Origin: Porticoccus sp047635255
GTDB lineage: Bacteria > Pseudomonadota > Gammaproteobacteria > Pseudomonadales > Porticoccaceae
Assembly: GCA_047635255.1 (NCBI GenBank)
Contig: JBLIIR010000003.1
Span: 1-41,900, forward strand
Length of the DNA: 41,900 nucleotides
Direction: 5' to 3'
Of the stretch, positions 18,568-23,928 are shown one piece after another (positions within the stretch are counted from its first letter, which is position 1; each line of letters begins with the position of its first letter). The position numbers and the translations under genes are program-made. Below the pieces are notes generated by a model that was not told where the DNA came from, ran no database searches, and worked only from the letters and a program-made list of their open reading frames with translations.

Positions 18568-18942
18568 TCAGTTAAGTACGATTTTGGCAATACGCTGTTG
18601 ATTGCGCATAGCTTCTTTTTTACCCGGGAATAACTGGATAGCATTTGGGGTAATTAAAATAACCCGTTGATCCCTTAAGCCGACATAGCCCGATTTATAC
18701 TCTTCAATAATGCTGTCATCAACCCAGTTTAAATGGTGCTCAGGCCTCAGCTCGGCATATCCCAGACAACTGTCTGCCAGCGGATCTTCAAAGCTGGCCC
18801 TAGATTTATGCAGTGCAATGGCTTGTGTTGCCAGTATCAGGAGCTGACCGTCACGAAATATCAGAGCCTGTACTTTCTCTGTGCTCTCAAGCTGAAGAGA
18901 GATGACGTCTTTTATGATGTCTGATATCCCGAAAATGCTCAT
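18568..18942 (-). CDS. hypothetical protein upstream of lipA
   Basis: A 124-residue soluble protein that I do not recognise. It starts 'MSIFGISDIIKDVISLQLESTEKVQALIFRDGQ' and has alternating hydrophobic strands such as 'GQLLILATQAIALH' and 'DQRVILITPNAIQLFPGKK', giving an alpha-beta appearance, and no membrane segment or signal peptide. I chose ATG 18942 because AGG lies about seven bases before it; a TTG two codons earlier is possible. It is 60 bases upstream of lipA on the same strand and may share its transcript. Coding-like composition and the good ribosome-binding site support a real gene. Confidence 0.7.
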   Translation of the reverse strand: MSIFGISDIIKDVISLQLESTEKVQALIFRDGQLLILATQAIALHKSRASFEDPLADSCLGYAELRPEHHLNWVDDSIIEEYKSGYVGLRDQRVILITPNAIQLFPGKKEAMRNQQRIAKIVLN

Positions 18943-19220
18943 GCTCAACCTAATTCATAAAATAAGTTCGGATGATACTAAAGCTCGTGCTTATTTGCCA
19001 TTGTGTCGCCAGATTATGGGGTTCAAGGCGTCTTAACGGCCTGCGCAGGCGCTCATTCCCCTTCGGGTAACTGTCGTCCTTTCAACTCCTAACGCTTCAG
19101 CACTGTGAACTGCTCGAATTCAGTAATAAATTGGCTCTGATCACACCCCTAATAAAGAATATACAATTGTAGTCTACAATTTAGGCTATCTTTGGGGGTT
19201 GAATCATTTAAGATTTCTTT
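18943..19220. other. non-coding gap with two palindromes
   Basis: About 280 bases with no gene. It contains a perfect 12-bp palindrome GCCTGCGCAGGC at 19039-19050, a small CCCCTTCGGG hairpin just after it, and the operator-like inverted repeat at 19162-19181. It contains the start region of the 18568-18942 gene and the 3' flank of the bacterioferritin-like gene. Confidence 0.5.
19162..19181. promoter_or_regulatory. operator-like inverted repeat
   Basis: AATTGTAG (19165-19172), one base, then CTACAATT (19174-19181) form a perfect 8-bp inverted repeat. Overlapping it, TACAATTGTA (19162-19171) is itself palindromic and fits TACAnnTGTA, the core bound by BlaI/CopY-type repressors. No such regulator is in the window. 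It could instead fold as a weak hairpin ending the bacterioferritin-like transcript. Confidence 0.35.
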
Positions 19221-19661
19221 TTACCCAAAATCTTTTAGCATTGCTTTTAGTTCTAGCGCATGCTGTTCCTCTTGTCCTATTAGGCCACGCACATATTCCT
19301 CTAGATAAATAGATCTATCTGCAACATTCTCTAAAAATTTCTTATAAAGCTCAAGCGCACCCTGCTCATGAGCCAAGCTTTCTTCAAGGATGTCTTTTAT
19401 TGAGTGTTTGTGAGTTTCTTTGATCTCTGCAATACGTTGGCTGGGGTGGCCATCTAACCCAACGATTAATTCTCCAGCATGTTGCGCGTGTTCTAAAGAT
19501 TCAGAGGCCTGATCTTTCAAAAAAGTAACAATTGGCAGTCTGTATGGCCCGCTTACCATCATAGCAGAATGGGTGTATCTCACGACTCCTGCTAACTCAT
19601 ACTCCATTATTTCATTTAAAATATTGCATACAACATCTGAATTTATTTCCTTCATCTCCAT
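19221..19661 (-). CDS. bacterioferritin-like (ferritin-superfamily) protein
   Basis: A 146-residue all-helical protein of the ferritin-like superfamily, probably binding a di-iron site and handling iron or oxidative stress in the cytoplasm. Four helices can be traced, with acidic/His clusters at 'EIMEYELAGVVRYTH' (about 17-31), 'ASESLEHAQHAGE' (52-64), 'LEESLAHEQGALELY' (92-106) and 'LIGQEEQHALELK' (127-139). It is slightly shorter than classical Bfr (about 158) and closer to the short bacterioferritin-like group. An AGAG-type ribosome-binding site precedes ATG 19661. The heptamer repeat lies 65 bases upstream of its start, close enough to affect its promoter. Confidence 0.8.
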   Translation of the reverse strand: MEMKEINSDVVCNILNEIMEYELAGVVRYTHSAMMVSGPYRLPIVTFLKDQASESLEHAQHAGELIVGLDGHPSQRIAEIKETHKHSIKDILEESLAHEQGALELYKKFLENVADRSIYLEEYVRGLIGQEEQHALELKAMLKDFG

Positions 19662-19725
19662 AAAAATCTCTACCTCTATTTGGTGACTTAATTTTTCTCA
19701 TGCGCTGCTTGAAGCTATTATAAAA

Positions 19726-19788
19726 GGGTTAAGGGTTAAGGGTTAAGGGTTAAGGGTTAAGGGTTAAGGGTTAAGGGTTAAGGGTTAA
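19726..19788. repeat. tandem heptamer repeat (GGGTTAA)x9
   Basis: Nine exact, head-to-tail copies of GGGTTAA with GGG every seven bases from 19726 to 19782. The plus strand therefore has nine G3 runs spaced by TTAA, enough for intramolecular G-quadruplexes. A perfect array of this size is prone to slipped-strand change in copy number. It lies upstream of the minus-strand bacterioferritin-like gene. Confidence 0.97.
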
Positions 19789-19837
19789 TTTTCTACTACT
19801 ACAGTTTCACTGATTTGGCTGTAAGCCATGTACTGAT

Positions 19838-19887
19838 TGGCGTCCCGAAGAGGATTCGAACCTCTGACTTACTCCTTAGGAGGGGCT
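19838..19887 (-). pseudogene. 3' half of tRNA-Arg (CCU): likely attachment-site remnant
   Basis: Read on the minus strand this gives anticodon loop CTCCTAA (CCU), anticodon 3' stem GGAGT, variable AAGTC, T-arm AGAGG-TTCGAAT-CCTCT, acceptor TCGGGAC, G73 and encoded CCA. The 5' anticodon stem (AGCCC) no longer matches GGAGT, and no D-arm or 5' acceptor GTCCCGA exists upstream. Sequence identity to a tRNA thus begins around the anticodon loop, a common crossover point for tyrosine integrases. No integrase is intact in the window. Confidence 0.85.
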
Positions 19888-20119
19888 TCTACTACAATAA
19901 AAAAATCCTATAACCCTCTAAAGCCTTGTAATTACTACGTTGCTCTGCATCACTATGATATGTCCTACCCACCACTAGACTTCTAACTGCACCCAAATGA
20001 TATTAAGGGAGCTTGTTTCTGTCATTCAGTATATATGGTACCCGCTCATATACAAAATATGGTGAATTTTGAAAATATCTCCAATAGGAGTATTCTTAAA
20101 AAAAGTAAAGGAGATTGCT

Positions 20120-20459
20120 ATGTGGTGGAAATCAGCCTTTATCGGATGGATTGGTTTTTATTTTTGGCAAGAGCATGACGTCAGCAACAGAGAGTACCAG
20201 TGGAGGCAGAGGCGAAGAGAAGGAAAATATCCCGCGGACGAAATTGAAAAAGTAGAAGCGGGACTCAGAAGCCAAAGAAGCCAAAGAAGAAGCCAAAGAA
20301 GCCAAAGAAATAGATAAGGAAGACAAAGAGAGACTAGAAAGATCGTGGCGCACATGGCGTGCTGGACGAGTAGCTAATGCAAATACAGATGATGTAGATA
20401 AACAGGTTGAGAGGACTTGTCTAAAAAAGCATGGGTTATCTAAAGACTGGTTTGACTAA
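20120..20459 (+). pseudogene. frameshifted small gene with membrane start and Glu-Ala-Lys repeats
   Basis: ATG 20120 has an excellent Shine-Dalgarno (AAGGAG, 20108-20113, spacing six). It opens 'MWWKSAFIGWIGFYFW', a short hydrophobic anchor, then a charged region to 'DEIEKVEAG'. In that frame the protein ends after Ser-Gln-Arg repeats at 20317. One base over, the sequence reads 'SEAKEAKEEAKEAKEIDKED' and continues as a convincing tail ending 'CLKKHGLSKDWFD' at 20459. That second frame has no start of its own. Removing one G from GGG at 20260-20262 joins both parts into about 112 residues. Family unknown; it is either a real frameshift mutation or a sequencing error. Confidence 0.6.
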
Positions 20460-20540
20460 GCGTATTTGGCGTATTTGATTCAAAAAATCCTGACAGGGAT
20501 CTGTGATAAAAAAGACAGCATCGATAACTAGATATTTTTT

Positions 20541-20969
20541 CTAATCGATTCGAAATTTTTCTAATGTATCTCTGGAAATATATTCTAACGTCTTCTCATG
20601 TGTTGCCTTCAGGTCTAAGAGTGGAGCCACACCAGCCTCGTAAGCCTCTTTCCAGCGCAATACACATAAACACCATCGGTCACCTGTTTTTAGCCCTGGG
20701 AACTGATATTCAGGCAGAGGCGTGCCTAGATCGTTACCTCTTGATTTAGTGAACTCCAGAAACTCATCTGTGATGATGGCGCATACTACATGAGTCCCGT
20801 GATCTGCTAAGTTAGTATTGCAATACCCATCTCTTAGAAAACCAGTCATAGGATCACTGCAGCAGGAATTCAATTTTGTGCCTAAAACATTTTTTGTTTG
20901 CTCATGGTGTTGCTTGGGAAAAGTATCATCTTCAACAAACTCTTCAGTTTTATCATGTTCCTCCTTCAT
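20541..20969 (-). CDS. DUF2237 family protein
   Basis: A 142-residue cytoplasmic protein of unknown function. An acidic N-terminal tail of about 25 residues precedes the conserved domain: 'NVLGTKLNSCCSDPMTGFLRDGYCNT', 'HVVCAIITDEFLEFTKSRGNDL' and 'GDRWCLCVLRWKEAYEAGVAP'. The several conserved cysteines could bind metal, but this is inference. The ATG follows GGGAG with six-base spacing, and that site lies directly behind the stop of the 71-residue frame upstream. A weak hairpin with a T6 run on the minus strand (near 20482-20500) may terminate it. Confidence 0.88.
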   Translation of the reverse strand: MKEEHDKTEEFVEDDTFPKQHHEQTKNVLGTKLNSCCSDPMTGFLRDGYCNTNLADHGTHVVCAIITDEFLEFTKSRGNDLGTPLPEYQFPGLKTGDRWCLCVLRWKEAYEAGVAPLLDLKATHEKTLEYISRDTLEKFRID

Positions 20970-20981
20970 CTTAGGTCTCCC

Positions 20982-21197
20982 TTATCCATACAGCGGAATA
21001 ATATCACCATCTACAACACTAACACTGAGTAAATGTTTGTGTATCTTAAGGCTTGTATTAACGATGGTTGTAACTCTTTTTTCGTACTCTCTACCTGAAG
21101 CACCATACTTTAGCATATATGGAGATACACCAATGGTTTCAACACTCCAGCCACCTATTGATGCTGGTATTCTTAGAGAATTTCTCCATAATCCCAT
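20982..21197 (-). CDS. possible small hypothetical protein upstream of the DUF2237 gene
   Basis: A 71-codon frame starting 'MGLWRNSLRIPASIGGWSVE' and ending 'VSVVDGDIIPLYG'. I do not recognise it. In favour: it ends only 12 bases before the DUF2237 ATG on the same strand, so the pair could be an operon, and its residues are protein-like with a predicted strand-rich middle. Against: no clear Shine-Dalgarno, short length, and a plus-strand frame of similar size overlaps it. It could be the tail of a broken gene, since the frame extends only about ten codons above the ATG. Confidence 0.35.
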   Translation of the reverse strand: MGLWRNSLRIPASIGGWSVETIGVSPYMLKYGASGREYEKRVTTIVNTSLKIHKHLLSVSVVDGDIIPLYG

Positions 21198-21248
21198 TAT
21201 CGCAAAAATTTCTCACACAGCAAATTTTTTTACATGGAATAAATACCA

Positions 21249-21938
21249 ATGGTTCATAGGTTTACCAAGATAAGAGAAGATCGAAAGTTTCAGGGTGCAG
21301 TTATCGCTATTATCCTACTGTCTTCTCTTTTGGTGGGGTTTCAGACATACGAAGCAAGTAATAAGTATGTAAGCATGATTGTTTTTTTGGATTATTTTGT
21401 GACTATATTCTTTGTCATCGAACTATCAATAAGATTCTTAGGGGAAGAAGAAAAATCATTATTTCTTAAAGATGGCTGGAATCTTTTTGATTCAGTCATA
21501 GTTCTTGCTTCCCTGGTTCCTGTTGCAGGATCATCTGTTTTGATATTAAGATTACTTAGAATTTTTAGAATCTTGAGAATAATATCTGTCGTTCCAGAGC
21601 TAAAGGCTTTGGTCGAGGCATTATTGCAATCGCTGGCAAGATGCGGCTATGTGATGTTAATTTTATTTATTATTTTATACATCTATGCAGCGATAGGATC
21701 CATGTTATTTTCTGTAGATGATCCAGCAAGATGGGCCGACTTAGGTATTTCGCTGCTGACCTTAGTGCAAGTGATGACTCTTTCTAGCTGGGAGACAGTA
21801 ATGTTGCCAATGCAGGCTTTGTATCCATGGGCATTTGTATATTTTGTTTCATTTGTTTTTATAACAGCCGTGGTGCTCTTAAATTTAGTAATTGCTGTGT
21901 TAGTTGATGTGGTATCCAAATCAAATATTACAAAATAA
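21249..21938 (+). CDS. voltage-gated ion channel, bacterial Nav/Cav-like (Ion_trans family)
   Basis: A 229-residue inner-membrane channel subunit with six predicted membrane helices, expected to form tetramers. S1 is about 13-30, S2 42-63 and S3 78-94. S4 is 98-114, with arginines every third residue (R101, R104, R107, R110) as voltage sensor. S5 is 132-155, the pore loop 165-185 and S6 193-222. The filter reads TLSSWE (177-182) where bacterial sodium channels have TLESW, so S179 replaces the key glutamate and E182 lies three residues on. The C-terminal tail is very short, lacking the usual coiled coil. It is followed 49 bases later by a small exported protein. Confidence 0.85.
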   Translation: MVHRFTKIREDRKFQGAVIAIILLSSLLVGFQTYEASNKYVSMIVFLDYFVTIFFVIELSIRFLGEEEKSLFLKDGWNLFDSVIVLASLVPVAGSSVLILRLLRIFRILRIISVVPELKALVEALLQSLARCGYVMLILFIILYIYAAIGSMLFSVDDPARWADLGISLLTLVQVMTLSSWETVMLPMQALYPWAFVYFVSFVFITAVVLLNLVIAVLVDVVSKSNITK

Positions 21939-21987
21939 ACTACTAGCTTAAAATTTAATTAAATTTGGACATAAAAGGAACTAGAAT

Positions 21988-22215
21988 ATGAAAATGATAC
22001 AGAAGATATGCGCTGCTTTATTGCTGACTGGATTATCAAGCGCTTATGGTGCTCATCATGAGGCAAATGAACATGAGCATAAAACTACTCCTCATCAAGC
22101 AGAAGAAGAAAGAACGGTACGCTCCTCTTGTGCTGAAGATGCAGCTAAACCAGAGCCTAAATTCTTAGATAAAAGAACCTGTCTAGAAACGCATGGATAC
22201 AAGGTTAAGGATTAG
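21988..22215 (+). CDS. small His-rich exported protein
   Basis: A 75-residue protein with a clear signal peptide ('MKMIQKICAALLLTGLSSAYGA', likely cut after AYG-A, near residue 22). The mature part is short, charged and His-rich at its start ('HHEANEHEHKTTPH') and has two cysteines (in 'SSCAEDA' and 'RTCLETHGY') that could form a disulfide in the periplasm. AAAGGA lies about ten bases before the ATG. It is 49 bases downstream of the channel gene on the same strand and may be co-transcribed. The histidines suggest metal binding, which is inference. The family is not recognised. Confidence 0.7.
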   Translation: MKMIQKICAALLLTGLSSAYGAHHEANEHEHKTTPHQAEEERTVRSSCAEDAAKPEPKFLDKRTCLETHGYKVKD

Positions 22216-22364
22216 CATAGAGGGCAGGTGTGTGGGTTGCTGTAACAAATTCTAGTAATGGTTATCGGCAGCTTTGAGGCCTTATGATACCGGATTTATG
22301 GCCCACTACTCCAGCATAGTCTAAAGTGAAAAATAATAATTAAATCAAATTGACAGGGGTTTAG

Positions 22365-22997
22365 GTGCCAAAAACAAGCCTGCTAATAGTTTTTTTTCTG
22401 AGCCCTCTTTTGACTGGTTGTATATTCTCTAGTCCTCAGCCGCCCAGCAATCAGTCTAATATTTGTTCTATATTTGAAGAGAATCCGGAATGGTATGATT
22501 ATGCTAGAGATTCTCAAGAAAAATGGGCAACAAGTATTTCTACCCAGGTTGCATTTATTAAACAGGAGTCATCTTTCAGGCATGACATAAAACCACCGAG
22601 AGATAAATTGTTAGGGATAATTCCTTGGTTTAGATCTTCTTCTGCATATGGCTATGCTCAAGCGCAGAATGCAGTGTGGTCAGAATATGAAAAAGAAAGA
22701 GGGTCTCTTTTTTCAAGAAGATCCCATATGAAATACGCCACTGATTTTATTGGCTGGTATAACAAAAAAAGTCGAGACACTTTGGGCATCAGCAGTGCTA
22801 ATGCCGAACACCTGTACTTGGCCTACCATGAAGGCCGCGGTGGCTATAAGCGAAAAAGTTACCTGAAAAAAAATTCATTGCGTAAAATTGCAAAAAAAGT
22901 TGGCCGTCAGGTAAAAACCTACCAAGGACAACTTGCCAGCTGTGAAGCAAAGTTCAGATGCAGGCATTTCTATCAGATTTGGCCAATTTGTCGCTAG
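22365..22997 (+). CDS. lytic-transglycosylase-like lipoprotein (SLT domain)
   Basis: A 210-residue lipoprotein. The signal peptide ends in lipobox LTGC with acylated C19. The SLT-like domain includes 'QVAFIKQESSFRHD' with candidate catalytic E68 and 'SSAYGYAQAQNAVW' around 93-105, then 'LYLAYHEGRGGY', the typical later motif of this fold. This predicts peptidoglycan cleavage from the membrane. The start is GTG 22365 with AGGGG five bases before it. The tail is basic with three cysteines ('SCEAKFRCRHFYQIWPICR'). It lies directly before the core tRNA-fMet promoter. Confidence 0.82.
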   Translation: MPKTSLLIVFFLSPLLTGCIFSSPQPPSNQSNICSIFEENPEWYDYARDSQEKWATSISTQVAFIKQESSFRHDIKPPRDKLLGIIPWFRSSSAYGYAQAQNAVWSEYEKERGSLFSRRSHMKYATDFIGWYNKKSRDTLGISSANAEHLYLAYHEGRGGYKRKSYLKKNSLRKIAKKVGRQVKTYQGQLASCEAKFRCRHFYQIWPICR

Positions 22998-23085
22998 GGA
23001 TAGTCGGGCCACTAGTCTGTTCGAGCTGCATGGCTAGTAATTAAAAATGATAAAGAAAAGACTGGGTATTTGCAGGGGGTTTACC

Positions 23086-23114
23086 TTGACCAGGTGTGAT
23101 CTGAGCTCTATAAT
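23086..23114 (+). promoter_or_regulatory. strong sigma-70 promoter for tRNA-fMet and the rimP-nusA operon
   Basis: TTGACC (23086-23091) and TATAAT (23109-23114) are separated by exactly 17 bases. A C-rich discriminator (CTCCGCCCC) follows, the hallmark of stable-RNA promoters under stringent control. The predicted transcript runs about 110 bases before the tRNA. Confidence 0.85.
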
Positions 23115-23232
23115 CTCCGCCCCTTAGAGGTGCTGTGCAGGAATTGCAAGGCGAAACCTTTTAAGGATTATAACTTGGCGATAATTGTAATCTTGTTAAG
23201 ATCATCAATTAAGTCAAGTTGAAAAAATTTGT

Positions 23233-23309
<77 letters not shown>

Positions 23310-23363
23310 AATATTTACATAGGGTGATGTTCCTATGTTGATGTGATGAAATAGCTCACGTTC

Positions 23364-23388
23364 AAAAAGCCCCTTTTAGGGGCTTTTT
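23364..23388 (+). terminator. intrinsic terminator between tRNA-fMet and rimP
   Basis: AAAAAGCCCC (23364-23373) and GGGGCTTTTT (23379-23388) form a perfect 10-bp stem with a TTTTA loop and a U run. It probably reduces read-through from the stable-RNA promoter into rimP-nusA. A second small hairpin AGTCACT-AAG-AGTGACT follows at 23402-23418. Confidence 0.88.
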
Positions 23389-23454
23389 GTTAGGCGGTCT
23401 AAGTCACTAAGAGTGACTGAATGTCGACCTTGTTGAGAAAGTCGAGAGGTTTTA

Positions 23455-23907
23455 GTGGCAACGAGACAGGATGCACTTGTAGCTTTAGTTGCCCCAGTGG
23501 TGGATGCCATGGGATGCAGGTTTTGGGGATTGGAATACTTGTCTTCTGGGCGTAGTGCTATGCTGAGGATATATATTGAAAATGACCCCATTACAGTTGA
23601 AGATTGCGAAAGAGTGAGTCGACAGGTTGCCAGCTTGCTTGATGTTGAAGATTTGATCACTAGTGAGTATACATTGGAGGTATCTTCTCCTGGTTTGGAT
23701 AGACCATTGTATACACTGGTTCAGTATGAACAGTATAAAGGTGAAAAAGTTGTTTTGAGATTACGCTTGCCTTATAAAGGCAGGCGTAATTTTAAAGGCC
23801 GCTTAAATGGTATAGAGGGAGAAAACGTTTTATTGGCAGCTGATGGTTGCGAATTTATCTTCCCAATTAATAGCATTGAAAGGGCGAATATTGTCCACCC
23901 CTTCTAA
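23455..23907 (+). CDS. rimP: ribosome maturation factor RimP
   Basis: Assists assembly of the 30S subunit. The 150-residue length is typical. The N-terminal alpha-beta domain ('VVDAMGCRFWGLEYLSSGRSAMLRIYIEND') is followed by 'YTLEVSSPGLDRPL', the family signature, and a C-terminal SH3-like domain. The start is GTG with GAGAGG five bases upstream. It is the first protein gene of the nusA operon and lies 21 bases before nusA. Confidence 0.95.
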   Translation: MATRQDALVALVAPVVDAMGCRFWGLEYLSSGRSAMLRIYIENDPITVEDCERVSRQVASLLDVEDLITSEYTLEVSSPGLDRPLYTLVQYEQYKGEKVVLRLRLPYKGRRNFKGRLNGIEGENVLLAADGCEFIFPINSIERANIVHPF

Positions 23908-23928
23908 GGGCAGTTGCGAGGCTGAAAA

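Larger units (their letters stand above)
19662..20119. other. gene-poor stretch with heptamer repeat and tRNA fragment
   Basis: No intact gene in about 460 bases. In order it holds the presumed promoter of the bacterioferritin-like gene, nine GGGTTAA units (19726-19788), a tRNA-Arg 3' half on the minus strand (19838-19887) flanked by TTCTACTAC at 19791 and 19887, a short minus-strand open frame ending at 19892, and the leader of the small gene at 20120. Confidence 0.7.

Noticed and set aside
19030..19110. Integron attC-like site (palindrome GCCTGCGCAGGC with nearby CTAACG)
   Set aside because: The flanking bases do not fit the GTTRRRY/RYYYAAC core pair at either end, and no integrase or cassette is present.
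19726..19788. CRISPR array or telomere-like chromosome end
   Set aside because: Units are seven bases with no spacers, so it is not CRISPR. Intact genes continue on both sides, so it is not a chromosome end.
20460..20540. Strong bidirectional terminator between the frameshifted gene and the DUF2237 gene
   Set aside because: Only a four-base stem with a T6 run on the minus strand is visible, too weak to list separately.
20818..21273. 151-codon plus-strand open frame
   Set aside because: It lies antisense to the well-supported DUF2237 gene and the small frame above it, lacks a ribosome-binding site and overlaps the channel start.
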